Positions 41,839-53,966 of a DNA stretch of 64,000 nucleotides are shown one piece after another. Below the pieces are notes generated by a model. That model saw only the letters and a program-made list of their open reading frames with translations. It searched no databases and was not told the DNA's origin. Every line of letters starts with the position of its first letter. Position 1 is the stretch's first letter. Source of the stretch: Variovorax sp. Root473 (GTDB taxonomy: Bacteria > Pseudomonadota > Gammaproteobacteria > Burkholderiales > Burkholderiaceae_C); assembly GCF_001426505.1 (NCBI RefSeq), contig NZ_LMEV01000017.1:587200-651199 (forward strand). The letters run 5' to 3'. The translations under genes were made by a program, and so were the position numbers.

Positions 41839-43218
41839 ATGACCACAGAACACAACCGCACATCCTCCAGCCGCAAGCAGTGGATCGCCATTGCTGCCGT
41901 CCTGCTCGCCGGCCTCATTGCCGGCGCGCTCATCCTGCGCACCGCGCCGTCCAGGCCCGAGGCGGGCGGCCACTCGGAGCCCGCCGGCCATGTCGACGGC
42001 GAGCACCACGAGGAAGACAAGGGCCACGCCAACGGCAAGGAAGACGACCACGGCCATTCGCACGACGAAGGCCATGGCGACAAGGAACACCACGCGGAAG
42101 AAGGCAAGGACGCGGGCAAGGAGCCCGGCAAGGAAACGCCCGCATCGGCAGAGCCGCAGAAAGCCGCCGCCAACGCCCACAAGGAAGACGAAGAAAAGAT
42201 CCCCTTCACCGACGAGCAGGTCAAGGCCGCCGCCATCGCCATCGAAAGCGTCGGCCCGGCGCGCATCAAGACCGCGCTGCAGTTGCCCGGCGAAATCAAG
42301 TTCAACGAAGACCGCACGGCCCACGTGGTGCCGCGCGTGGCGGGCGTGGTCGACAGCGTGTCGGCCAACCTGGGCCAGGAGGTCAAGCGCGGCCAGGTGC
42401 TGGCCGTGATCTCCAGCCCCGCGCTCTCGGAGCAGCGCAGCGAGCTGCAGTCGGCGCAGCGTCGGCTGACGCTGGCGCGTACCACCTATGAGCGCGAGAA
42501 GAAGCTGTGGCAGGAAAAGATCTCGCCGCAACAGGACTACCTGCAAGCCGAGCAGGTCATGCAGGAGGCGCAGATCGCGGTGGCCAACGCCAACCAGAAG
42601 CTGCTCGCACTGGGCGCCGCGCCGGGTTCGTCGGCGCTGGGCCGCTACGAGCTGCGTGCGCCTTTCGACGGCATGGTGGTCGAGAAGCACATCTCGCTCG
42701 GCGAATCCGTGGGCGAGGCGGTCAACGTGTTCACCATTTCCGACCTCTCGACCGTGTGGGCCGAGATCAGCGTGCCGGCCAGCAACCTGAATCTGGTGCG
42801 CATCGGCGAGCCCGTCACCATCCGCGCGGGCGCCTTCGACCAGGCCGCGCGCGGCACGGTGTCGTACGTGGGCTCGCTCATCGGCGCGCAGACACGCACC
42901 GCGACCGCGCGCGTCACGCTCACCAACCCGCAGCGCACCTGGCGCCCGGGCCTCTTCGTGAACGTGGAGCTGGTGGCGTCGGAGGCCGATGCGCCCGTCA
43001 CCGTGTCGGCCGAGGCCGTGCAGACGGTGGACGAGCAACCCACCGTGTTCCTGCGCGTGCCCGGCGGCTTCCTGCCGCAGCACGTGAAGACCGGCCGCAG
43101 CGACGGCCAGCGCATCGAGATCACGGGCGGCCTGAAGCCCGGCGCGGCCTATGCGGCCAGCGGCAGCTTCGTCGTGAAGTCGCAGCAGGGCAAGAGCTCC
43201 GCGACGCACACCCACTGA
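41839..43218 (+). CDS. czcB: Membrane fusion protein CzcB, His-rich N-terminus
   Basis: Periplasmic adaptor of the RND complex, 459 aa. One N-terminal membrane anchor (IAIAAVLLAGLIAGALILRT) is followed by an acidic, His-rich region of about 50 residues (EHHEEDKGHANGKEDDHGHS) suited to binding metals. The lipoyl/hairpin part begins near PRVAGVVDSVSANLGQEVKR, and the beta-barrel part contains LRAPFDGMVVEKHISLGESV. The length with His-rich insert matches CzcB rather than CusB. It lies 26 bp after czcC and 12 bp before czcA. Confidence 0.95.
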   Translation: MTTEHNRTSSSRKQWIAIAAVLLAGLIAGALILRTAPSRPEAGGHSEPAGHVDGEHHEEDKGHANGKEDDHGHSHDEGHGDKEHHAEEGKDAGKEPGKETPASAEPQKAAANAHKEDEEKIPFTDEQVKAAAIAIESVGPARIKTALQLPGEIKFNEDRTAHVVPRVAGVVDSVSANLGQEVKRGQVLAVISSPALSEQRSELQSAQRRLTLARTTYEREKKLWQEKISPQQDYLQAEQVMQEAQIAVANANQKLLALGAAPGSSALGRYELRAPFDGMVVEKHISLGESVGEAVNVFTISDLSTVWAEISVPASNLNLVRIGEPVTIRAGAFDQAARGTVSYVGSLIGAQTRTATARVTLTNPQRTWRPGLFVNVELVASEADAPVTVSAEAVQTVDEQPTVFLRVPGGFLPQHVKTGRSDGQRIEITGGLKPGAAYAASGSFVVKSQQGKSSATHTH

Positions 43219-43230
43219 GGACGCCGCCCC

Positions 43231-46429
<3,199 letters not shown>

Positions 46430-46440
<11 letters not shown>

Positions 46441-46471
46441 GCATTCACATGCCGCCAGTGGCAAGACCGGG
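46430..46471 (+). pseudogene. Possible remnant start of a CDF (CzcD-like) gene
   Basis: An ATG overlapping the czcA stop would encode MAHEHSHAASGKTG, which has the look of the His-rich N-terminus of cation diffusion facilitators (CzcD/ZitB). After about 14 codons the similarity ends and the frame runs into the NmrA gene. CDF genes often follow czcA. The evidence is short and could be chance. Confidence 0.28.
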
Positions 46472-46576
46472 ATTTTCTTGATCCCGATGTCACAAACGCC
46501 TTCCACTGGACGTCTTGACTGCATGGACGCCCACGGGAGGCGTTCCTCTTTGACTCCCTCCACCAAGGAATCGACC

Positions 46577-47329
46577 ATGAAGATCGTCATCATCGGAGGC
46601 TCCGGCCTCATCGGCTCGAAGCTTGCCGTCCTGTTGCGGGGCGCCGGCCACGAGGTCGTTGCGGCCTCGCCCTCCACGGGCGTCAACACGCTCACGGGCG
46701 AAGGCCTGCCAGAGGCGCTGGCGGGTGCCCAGGTCGTCGTCGACGTGGCGAACTCGCCGTCGTTCGAAGACGCGCCCGCGCTCCACTTCTTCGACACGGC
46801 GGGGCGCAACCTGCTGGCGGCGGCTGCGCAGGCCGGCGTGGCGCATCTCGTCGCGCTGTCGGTGGTCGGCACTGAACGCCTGCTGGCCAGCGGCTACTTC
46901 CGCGCCAAGCAGCGCCAGGAAGAACTGATCGAGGCCTCGCCCGTGCCGTGGACCATCGTGCAGGCCACGCAGTTCTTCGAATTCGTGGCCGGCATTGCCG
47001 ACGGGAGCATGCGGGGCGGTGACGTGCGGTTGTCGAACGCGCTGATCCAGCCGATGGCGGCGGATGACGTCGCCGCAGCATTGGCCGTGGTGGTGGGCGA
47101 GCCGCCCGCGCGGGGCCGCGTCGAGATCGCCGGGCCGCAGGCGCTGCCGCTCGACGCGCTGGTGCGCCGCTTCTTCGCGGCAACCGGCGACCAGCGCCCG
47201 GTCGTCATCGATGCCGAGGCCAGCTACTTCGGCGTGCGGCTCGACGACCGCTCGCTGACGCCCGGTGCCGCCCCGCGCCTGGGAACGACGCGCTTCGAGG
47301 ACTGGCTTGCTCAGCGTGTGCGCGGCTGA
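46577..47329 (+). CDS. NAD(P)-binding oxidoreductase (NmrA/atypical SDR-like)
   Basis: A 250 aa Rossmann protein. The dinucleotide-binding motif is at the N-terminus (IIGGSGLIGSKLAVLL), and the Asn-Ser segment VVVDVANSPSFEDAP follows. It lacks an SDR-type Tyr-x3-Lys catalytic pair, though SGYFRAKQRQEELI is nearby (Y-x2-K), so it may be a reductase or a redox-sensing protein of the atypical NmrA/YbjT class. The ATG at 46577 follows AAGGAA. It lies 136 bp after czcA; a functional link to metal resistance is not evident. Confidence 0.87.
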   Translation: MKIVIIGGSGLIGSKLAVLLRGAGHEVVAASPSTGVNTLTGEGLPEALAGAQVVVDVANSPSFEDAPALHFFDTAGRNLLAAAAQAGVAHLVALSVVGTERLLASGYFRAKQRQEELIEASPVPWTIVQATQFFEFVAGIADGSMRGGDVRLSNALIQPMAADDVAAALAVVVGEPPARGRVEIAGPQALPLDALVRRFFAATGDQRPVVIDAEASYFGVRLDDRSLTPGAAPRLGTTRFEDWLAQRVRG

Positions 47330-47415
47330 ACTTCGGCGAAAGCCTGAACGACGTTCACCCGGTCGTCATGGAAAACGGCGTGCCGTTGCCGACGCTGCGC
47401 GGGCGGTCGCAGCGT

Positions 47416-48012
47416 TCAGCGCGCGGGCCGAACCGCCGACTTCGGCCGGAAGGCCTTGCAGACCGTGTCGTCGGTCTCGAGGTACGGACCGCCGATGAGG
47501 TCGATGCAGTAGGGCACGGCGGCGAAGATGCCGGGCACGATCTGCGTGCCGTCGGCGTCCTTCAGCCCTTCGAGCGTCTCGGCGATCGACCTGGGCTGGC
47601 CCGGCAGGTTGATGATGAGGCTCTGGTTGCGGATGACCGCCACCTGCCGCGAGAGGATGGCGGTCGGCACGAAGCGCAGGCTGATCTGGCGCATCTGTTC
47701 GCCGAAGCCGGGCATTTCCTTGTGGGCCACGGCCAGCGTGGCCTCGGGCGTCACGTCGCGCAGCGCGGGGCCGGTGCCGCCGGTGGTGAGCACGAGCGAG
47801 CAGCCGGCATCGACGAGCTCGATGAGCGTGGCGCTGATGCGCGCGGTCTCGTCGGGGATCAGGCGGGCTTCGAATTCGAGGGGATTTTTCAGCGCCTTGC
47901 CGAGCCACTCTTTCAGCGCGGGCAGGCCCTTGTCTTCGTAGGTGCCACTGGAGGCGCGGTCGCTGATGGAGACGATACCGATGCGGACGGAGTCGAAGCC
48001 ACTGGCGCTCAT
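47416..48012 (-). CDS. mog: Molybdopterin adenylyltransferase
   Basis: Enzyme of 198 aa that adenylates molybdopterin in molybdenum cofactor synthesis. Family motifs: VRIGIVSISDRASSGTYEDK, LVLTTGGTGPALRDVTPEAT (the MPT-binding TTGGTG loop), and LIINLPGQPRSIAETLEGLK. The start overlaps the end of darP by 4 bp (ATGA), so the two are cotranslated on the minus strand. No other moa/moe gene is in the window. Confidence 0.94.
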   Translation of the reverse strand: MSASGFDSVRIGIVSISDRASSGTYEDKGLPALKEWLGKALKNPLEFEARLIPDETARISATLIELVDAGCSLVLTTGGTGPALRDVTPEATLAVAHKEMPGFGEQMRQISLRFVPTAILSRQVAVIRNQSLIINLPGQPRSIAETLEGLKDADGTQIVPGIFAAVPYCIDLIGGPYLETDDTVCKAFRPKSAVRPAR

Positions 48013-48668
48013 GCGTCTTCTTCCCGGTCTTGTGCCGCAGCCGCTTCCGCGTGGTCTTCCCCGCCGTGCACCGCCAGTTGCGCACGCACGAGCTGGAAGA
48101 TCTCGCGGTAGGCCTTGCCCTGGCGCGGCGCTTCGCCGGCGGGGCCGGACTTCAGGTCCTTGCGGGCCTGGCGCACGAGGGCGCGCAGCTGCTGCGAATC
48201 GGTGGCGGGGTGGGTTTCGATCCAGCCGCCGAGGGCGTCGTCGTCGGCAATGAGGCGTTCGCGCCAGCGCTCGGCCTCGTGCAGCGCGGCGGCTTCGGCG
48301 GCCGGCACGGTGCTTTGCTCGGCCAGCGCCTGCTTCACGGCGTCGAGCACTTCAGGGTCGAGGGCGCGCATGAGCTTGCCGATGAATTGCATCTGGCGGC
48401 GCTTGCCCTCGAAATTGGTGATGCGTTTCGCCTCGGCGATGGCATCGACCAGTTTTTCGCTCAGCGGGAGGGCGTCGAACAGGCCGGCGCGCAGCGTGAG
48501 CAGTTCTTCGCCCAGCTTCTGCAGTTCGGCGCTCTCGCGCTTGAGTTCGGTGCGGCTGGCTTCGTCGGTGCCTCCCTTGAGCTCGCGCTTGAGCTCCAGG
48601 TCGAGTTCGCTGCCTTCGGCAACGAAGTGGCCACGGACGAAATAGCCTTTTTTGGGTTTGCGGGACAT
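48009..48668 (-). CDS. darP: DarP/YjgA (DUF615) ribosome-associated protein
   Basis: A 219 aa charged, helical protein of the YjgA/DarP family, which associates with the 50S subunit during late assembly. Recognisable pieces are MSRKPKKGYFVRGHFVAEGS at the start and LPLSEKLVDAIAEAKRI then RRQMQFIGKLMR in the core. The ATG at 48668 is used; the more distant upstream start is not supported. It is divergent from pmbA as in E. coli, a conserved synteny, and coupled to mog downstream. Confidence 0.93.
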   Translation of the reverse strand: MSRKPKKGYFVRGHFVAEGSELDLELKRELKGGTDEASRTELKRESAELQKLGEELLTLRAGLFDALPLSEKLVDAIAEAKRITNFEGKRRQMQFIGKLMRALDPEVLDAVKQALAEQSTVPAAEAAALHEAERWRERLIADDDALGGWIETHPATDSQQLRALVRQARKDLKSGPAGEAPRQGKAYREIFQLVRAQLAVHGGEDHAEAAAAQDREEDA

Positions 48669-48766
48669 GGGGTGGATTCTGGGCTGCGCCGTGCGGCGCT
48701 GCAACGCGCACAGGGGGCGCGGAAGGGAAAACGTGAAACAGGGGGCGCAAGTATCATAGCCACCAC

Positions 48767-50137
48767 ATGACGACATCCTCCTCGCGCGCCGATTCCGGCT
48801 TCGCCTACAGCCGTTCCTTTTTCGAAAACCTGGTCGATTCGGCCCTGGCCCACGCCAAGAAGCTCGGGGCCACCGACGCCGGCGCCGAAGCCTCCGAGGG
48901 CTGCGGCCTGAGCGTCTCGGTGCGCAAGGGCGAGCTCGAGAACGTCGAGCGCAACCGCGACAAATCGCTCGGCATCACGGTCTACGTGGGCCACCGCCGC
49001 GGCAACGCCAGCACCTCCGACTTCTCCGAGGCGGCCATCGCCCGCACTGTGCAGGCGGCCTACGACATCGCCCGCTTCACGGCCGAAGACCCGGTGAGCG
49101 GCCTGCCCGACGAAGAAGACATCGCCAAGGAGCATCCCGAGCTCGACCTGTTCCATCCCTGGGCCGTGACCAGCGAGCAGGCCGCGGCGATGGCGCTGGA
49201 GTGCGAGGCGGCGGCGCTGTCGACCGACAAGCGCATCACCAACAGCGAAGGCGCCGGCGTCTCGGCGCAGCAAAGCCATTTCTTCAGCGCCCACACGCAC
49301 GGCTTTCGCGGCGGCTACGCCAGCTCGCGGCACTCGATGTCGGTGGCGCCCATCGCAGGCAAGGGCGACGGCATGCAGCGTGATGCCTGGTACAGCTCGA
49401 TGCGCTCGGCCGACGAACTCGCCAGCCCGCAGGCCGTGGGCCGCTACGCCGCCGAGCGCGCGCTGAGCCGCCTGAAGTCGCGCAAGATCAAGACCACCGA
49501 ATGCCCGGTGCTGTTCGAGTCCCCGCTGGCCGTGGGCCTCCTGGGCGGGCTGGTGCAGGCCGTGAGCGGCGGGGCGCTGTACCGCAAGAGCACTTTCCTG
49601 CTCGATTCGCTGGGCAAGCCTGTGCTGCCCCCCCACGTCGACGTGGCCGAAGACCCGCACGTGATGCGCGGCAAGGGCAGCTCGCCGTTCGACGACGAAG
49701 GCGTGATCACCCGTGCGCGCAAGGTGGTCGATGCCGGCCGCCTCGAAGGCTACTTTCTCTCGACCTACTCGGCGCGCAAGCTGGGCATGAAGACCACCGG
49801 CAATGCCGGCGGCTCGCACAACCTGACGCTGAGCTCGCGTCTCACGAAGCACACCGACGACCTCGACGCCATGCTGGCCAAGCTCGGCACGGGCCTGTTC
49901 GTCATCGAGCTGATGGGACAGGGCGTGAACTACGTGACCGGCGACTACTCGCGCGGCGCGAGCGGTTTCTGGGTCGAAAAAGGACGCATCGCCTTCCCCG
50001 TGCAGGAAATCACAATTGCCGGCAATTTGCGCGACATGCTGATGGGAATCGAAGCAATTGGCGCAGATGCTTACACTTTTGGCGCAAAAACCACGGGGTC
50101 GATCCTGGTCAACCGCATGAAGGTGGCGGGCGCCTGA
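48767..50137 (+). CDS. pmbA: Metalloprotease subunit PmbA/TldE
   Basis: TldE subunit of the TldD/TldE heterodimeric metalloprotease, 456 aa. It matures peptides such as microcin B17 and helps remove the CcdA antitoxin in E. coli. The N-terminus has LVDSALAHAKKLGATDAGAE and later SSRHSMSVAPIAG. TldE lacks the active-site metal motif of TldD, which is elsewhere in the genome. C-terminal signatures are GVNYVTGDYSRGASGFWVEK and ITIAGNLRDMLMGIEAIGAD. Confidence 0.95.
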   Translation: MTTSSSRADSGFAYSRSFFENLVDSALAHAKKLGATDAGAEASEGCGLSVSVRKGELENVERNRDKSLGITVYVGHRRGNASTSDFSEAAIARTVQAAYDIARFTAEDPVSGLPDEEDIAKEHPELDLFHPWAVTSEQAAAMALECEAAALSTDKRITNSEGAGVSAQQSHFFSAHTHGFRGGYASSRHSMSVAPIAGKGDGMQRDAWYSSMRSADELASPQAVGRYAAERALSRLKSRKIKTTECPVLFESPLAVGLLGGLVQAVSGGALYRKSTFLLDSLGKPVLPPHVDVAEDPHVMRGKGSSPFDDEGVITRARKVVDAGRLEGYFLSTYSARKLGMKTTGNAGGSHNLTLSSRLTKHTDDLDAMLAKLGTGLFVIELMGQGVNYVTGDYSRGASGFWVEKGRIAFPVQEITIAGNLRDMLMGIEAIGADAYTFGAKTTGSILVNRMKVAGA

Positions 50138-50196
50138 GCAGCCCGCCCCGGCAGCGGCGCTGGCTCGAGGACACCCTTCAAGGACAAGGGAAAGAC

Positions 50197-51141
50197 ATGA
50201 GCAAACACAGCGCCCTGCGCAAGCCGGCTCTCGAGCACGAACTCTTGCGCGACCCGCGCCTGGGCTTCGAGCCGGCCGGCAGCAGTTCGGTGCGCTGCCT
50301 GCAGCACGGTGTGCCGTGGCCCTTCGACTGCTGGCACTACCACGACGAGTACGAGCTGCAGTGCATCAACCGCACCAGCGGCGACGCCTTCGTCGGCAAC
50401 CACATCGGCCGCTTCGAGCCTGGCTATGTGGCCCTGGTGGGCGGGCGGCTGCCGCACACCTGGATCTCCCACGACGTGCCGGCCGAAGGCGTGGCCGACC
50501 GCAGCATGGTGATCCACTTTCGCGACGAGCCCCTGCGCAAGGGCGTCGATCTGTTCCCCGAGCTGGAGGCCGTGCTGCCGATGCTCGACCGCGCCCGCAT
50601 GGGCATCGAGTTCTTCGGCATCGGCGACATCGTGCGCGAGCGCTTTGCGCGCGTGCAGAGGCTGGAGGGGATGGCAAGGCTGTCGGAGTTCATCGGCCTG
50701 CTGCACGAACTGGCGAACTGGAGCGACTGCCGCCAGATTTCGAGCAATGCCGAGCCGGCCGACGAGGACCCGACCGCCAACACCCGCCTGCGCCGCGTGC
50801 TCGATCACCTGCACGCGCACCTGGCCGAAGAGCTGTCGCTGCCCGCCGTGTCCGCCATTGCCAACATGGCCGAAAGCAGCTTCTCGCGCTACTTTCACAG
50901 GCACATGGGCAGCACCTTCACTGCGTTCGTCACGCGGCTGCGCATCACCAAGGCCTGCGAGATGCTGCAGGTGTCCGACCGGCTGGTGAGCGAAATCTGC
51001 TATGAGGTCGGGTTCTCGAACCTCGCGAACTTCAATCGCCGCTTTCTCCAGCTCAAGGGCATGACGCCCTCGGCCTACCGGCAACAGGCGCAAGACCGTT
51101 TCGGCCTGCGCAGCGCGCAGCACACGCCGCTCGCCGCCTGA
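50197..51141 (+). CDS. AraC-family regulator (polyol operon)
   Basis: Regulator of 314 aa. An N-terminal cupin sensing domain (about 20-110; WHYHDEYELQCINRTSGDAF) precedes a C-terminal double helix-turn-helix (about 200-305; SVSAIANMAESSFSRYFHRH-type segment and ICYEVGFSNLANFNRRFLQL). The ATG at 50197 follows AAGGGAAAGAC. Immediately downstream are the scar of a deleted ABC transporter and a polyol dehydrogenase, so it most likely used to activate a sugar-alcohol uptake operon and may still control the dehydrogenase. Confidence 0.9.
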   Translation: MSKHSALRKPALEHELLRDPRLGFEPAGSSSVRCLQHGVPWPFDCWHYHDEYELQCINRTSGDAFVGNHIGRFEPGYVALVGGRLPHTWISHDVPAEGVADRSMVIHFRDEPLRKGVDLFPELEAVLPMLDRARMGIEFFGIGDIVRERFARVQRLEGMARLSEFIGLLHELANWSDCRQISSNAEPADEDPTANTRLRRVLDHLHAHLAEELSLPAVSAIANMAESSFSRYFHRHMGSTFTAFVTRLRITKACEMLQVSDRLVSEICYEVGFSNLANFNRRFLQLKGMTPSAYRQQAQDRFGLRSAQHTPLAA

Positions 51142-51316
51142 GCGTGCCCTGATACGGGTTTGCCTCTCGGGCTAAACCCCGAGACGGCTCGGCATCAAAG
51201 TACCAGATGCCCGGTGGGCATGTACGCGGCCTTCCGGAGCGGCCGCCTAACCTTCGCTTCGTTGCATTTGTCGACATTTCGCCGGCGATTGCACCGACAA
51301 CGAAGGAGACAACCCG

Positions 51317-51942
51317 ATGCCGATTCCGCAATTTCCACGTGTTCCAGAACTACGCGCTGTGCCCGCACATGACGGTGCGCGACAACATCGCGTTCGGGCT
51401 CAAGCGCCTGAAAGTGCCCAAGGCCGAGATCGACCGCCGACCGCATCGTGCTGCTGCGCGACGGGCGCATCGAGCAGGTCGGCTCGCCGCCGGAAATCTT
51501 CGAGCGACCGCGCTCGGCTTTCGTGGCTGGCTTCATCGGCACGCCGCCGATGAACCTGATGGAGATGACGGTGCACCGCCTGGACGACGGGCAGTGCGAG
51601 CTGCGCGGCGGCGGCGGTTCGGTGCGCGTGGATGCGCGCCGCTTCGCGCTCGACGGCCGCGAGCGCGTGACGCTGGGTGTGCGCCCCGCGCACCTGCGCA
51701 TCGACACCGAGGCCGGGCGCGACGGCGGCTTCGCGGGCGAGGTGCTGCTCGTCGAATACCTCGGCAACGAAGTGCTCGTGAGCGTCGGGCAGGGCAGCGA
51801 AGAGATTGCTGTGCTCCTGCCCTCCGCGGGCAGCCCACGGTTGGGCGAGCGCCTGCACGTGGTTGCCGATGCGCAGCAGGTGCACCTGTTCGATGTGGAG
51901 AGCGGCGCCTCGCTGCTGCGTTCGGGTACCGCGCTGCACTGA
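51317..51942 (+). pseudogene. Remnant of a sugar-alcohol ABC transporter ATPase (MalK/UgpC type)
   Basis: Two pieces of one ATPase survive in different frames. Bases 51339-51436 encode [20 protein letters not shown] and on to KAEIDRR, the Q-loop region of MalK-like proteins. From about 51442 another frame encodes [20 protein letters not shown] and a complete TOBE-domain tail of about 165 residues ending at 51942. The Walker A region, signature LSGGQ, Walker B and H-loop are all missing. The junction holds the tandem repeat GACCGC-C-GACCGC, consistent with deletion by short homology. A good RBS (AAGGAG) and an ATG at 51317 precede the first piece out of frame, probably the start of the lost first transporter gene. 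Confidence 0.85.
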
Positions 51943-51981
51943 GGTCCATCCCCGTTTCACTACCCCTCTCAGAAAGATTCA

Positions 51982-53031
51982 ATGAAAGCACTGGTTCTGG
52001 AAAAGGCGCACGAGATCACGCTGCGCGATGTCGAGCTGCCGCTGCACGTCGGCCCGCGCGACGTGAAGATCCGCATGCACACCGTGGGCGTGTGCGGCAG
52101 CGATGTTCACTACTACCAGCACGGCGGCATCGGCCCGTACGTCGTCGACGCGCCCATGATCCTCGGCCACGAGGCCTCGGGCGTGGTGGCCGAGGTGGGC
52201 GCCGATGTCACGCACCTGAAGCCCGGCGACCGCGTCTGCATGGAGCCCGGCATTCCCGACATGGACTCGCGCGCCGTGCGCGAAGGTTTCTACAACCTCG
52301 ACCCTGCCGTGCGCTTCTGGGCCACGCCGCCGATCCACGGCTGCCTCAGGCCCTACGTGGTGCACCCCGCGGCCTTCACCTTCCGCCTGCCCGACAACGT
52401 GAGCTTCGGCGAAGGCGCCATCGTCGAGCCGCTGGCCATCGGCCTGCAGGCCGCGAAGAAGGCGGCGCTGAAGCCGGGCGACGTGGCGGTGGTCATCGGC
52501 GCCGGCACCATCGGCGCGATGACGGCGCTGGCCGCGCTCGCAGGCGGCGCGGCGCGCGTGATCCTGGCCGACCTCGTGCCCGAGAAGCTGGCGCTGTTCG
52601 CGCACAACCCGGCGGTGACGACGGTCGACGTGCGCAGCACCAGCCTCGCCGACACCGTGCAGGCACTCACCGACAGCTGGGGCGCGAACGTGGTGTTCGA
52701 AGCCAGCGGCAGCCCGCGCGCCTTCGACAACGTGTTCGACCTGCTGTGCCCCGGCGGCTGCCTCGTGCTGGTGGGCATACCCGCCGCCAAGGTGCCTTTC
52801 GACATCGTCGCGATCCAGGCGAAGGAGGCGCGCATCGAGTCGGTGTTCCGCTACGCCAACATCTTCCCGCGCGCGCTGGCGCTCATCGCGTCGGGGCAGG
52901 TCGATGTGAAGCCCTTCATCTCGCGCACCTTCGCGTTCGAGGACGGCATCGCCGCGTTCGAGGAGGCGGCGGCCGGGCGCGTCACGGATGTGAAGATCCA
53001 GATTCAATTTCCCGCCGCCGAAGCGGCCTGA
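51982..53031 (+). CDS. Polyol (xylitol/sorbitol/mannitol-type) dehydrogenase, MDR family
   Basis: Zinc-dependent medium-chain dehydrogenase of 349 aa oxidising a sugar alcohol to a ketose with NAD+. Catalytic-zinc ligands are in [11 protein letters not shown] and [10 protein letters not shown]. The NAD-binding motif is [15 protein letters not shown]. The four-Cys structural-zinc lobe is replaced by [20 protein letters not shown] with no Cys, as in mammalian sorbitol dehydrogenase. It follows the ABC remnant by 39 bp and was probably last in its operon. It may now work on substrate made internally or brought in by another transporter. Confidence 0.92.
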   Translation: MKALVLEKAHEITLRDVELPLHVGPRDVKIRMHTVGVCGSDVHYYQHGGIGPYVVDAPMILGHEASGVVAEVGADVTHLKPGDRVCMEPGIPDMDSRAVREGFYNLDPAVRFWATPPIHGCLRPYVVHPAAFTFRLPDNVSFGEGAIVEPLAIGLQAAKKAALKPGDVAVVIGAGTIGAMTALAALAGGAARVILADLVPEKLALFAHNPAVTTVDVRSTSLADTVQALTDSWGANVVFEASGSPRAFDNVFDLLCPGGCLVLVGIPAAKVPFDIVAIQAKEARIESVFRYANIFPRALALIASGQVDVKPFISRTFAFEDGIAAFEEAAAGRVTDVKIQIQFPAAEAA

Positions 53032-53138
53032 ACGGCCCGCAAGGGCGCGGGGCAAGGGGAAACGCTGGGATTGCAGCGGCAGGGCGCAGCTAAAGTGGCT
53101 GCGTTTTGCCACTCGCAGCCTTGCGCGCTTCCCAGCCC

Positions 53139-53966
53139 ATGCTCTTGCCGTTTCGCAATGTCGTTCTCACCGGTGCCTGCGGCGGCCTCGGGCAGGCGCT
53201 GGCGCATGAGCTGATCGCGCAGGGCGCGCGCGTGGCGCTGGTGGGGCTCGACACCGAACGCCTCGCGGCACTGGCAGCGCTTGCCGAAGGGCGCTGCAAG
53301 GCCTACACGCCCGATGTGTCCAACAGCCCCGCCATGCAGGCGATGGCCGCCGACTGGATGCAGCGCTTCGGCACGCCCGACCTCGTGATCGCCAACGCGG
53401 GCGTCGCCGGCGGCTACGACACCGCCGAGGTCGACGACCTCGCCGTGTTCCGCCGCATGCTCGAGATCAACCTGCTCGGCGCGGCCACCACCTTCCAGCC
53501 CTTCGTGCAGCCGATGCGCGCAGCGGGCCGCGGCGCGCTCGTCGGCGTGGCCAGCATCGCGGGCTGGCACGGCATGCCGGGCAACGGCGCCTACTGCGCG
53601 AGCAAGGGCGGCCTGATCCGCTATCTCGAAAGCCTGCGCGCCGAGCTGCGCGGCACGGGGCTCACGGTGCACACGGTGAGCCCGGGCTACATCCGCACCG
53701 CGCTCACGGCCGGCAACCGCTTCGCGATGCCGGGGCTGCTCGAGGCCGACGCGGCGGCGCGCCAGCTGCTGGCGGGCCTGGCCGCACGGCGCGAAAAGAT
53801 CGTGCTGCCGCGGCGCATCGGCTGGCTGTCGAAAGCACTTGGCCTGTTGCCCGCGCCACTGCACGACCGCCTGCTGCGAGGCCAGCCGCGCAAGCCGCGC
53901 GTGGGCGAGCCCGGCGCCACCGCCATTCCCGGCCTGAACTCCCCGAAAGAACCTCCCCGCCGATGA
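53139..53966 (+). CDS. Short-chain dehydrogenase/reductase
   Basis: Classical SDR of 275 aa. The cofactor motif is TGACGGLGQ (T11-G18), NAG is in VIANAGVAGG, and the catalytic Ser (VASIAGWHG) and Tyr-x3-Lys (YCASKGG) are all present. The ATG at 53139 is preceded by a weak RBS. The last four bases overlap the flavin monooxygenase start (ATGA), and the two with the next genes form an operon. Substrate is unknown; the context suggests alcohol/ketone interconversion next to oxygenation. Confidence 0.93.
   Translation: MLLPFRNVVLTGACGGLGQALAHELIAQGARVALVGLDTERLAALAALAEGRCKAYTPDVSNSPAMQAMAADWMQRFGTPDLVIANAGVAGGYDTAEVDDLAVFRRMLEINLLGAATTFQPFVQPMRAAGRGALVGVASIAGWHGMPGNGAYCASKGGLIRYLESLRAELRGTGLTVHTVSPGYIRTALTAGNRFAMPGLLEADAAARQLLAGLAARREKIVLPRRIGWLSKALGLLPAPLHDRLLRGQPRKPRVGEPGATAIPGLNSPKEPPRR

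Noticed and set aside
51166..51183. CTCGGG...CCCGAG hairpin after the AraC gene
   Set aside because: A six bp stem with no T-run; too weak to call a terminator or riboswitch.
51207..53093. Long plus-strand frame covering the ABC remnant and the dehydrogenase
   Set aside because: Only a short early part is meaningful (the Q-loop piece of the ATPase). The rest is an out-of-frame reading of the dehydrogenase.
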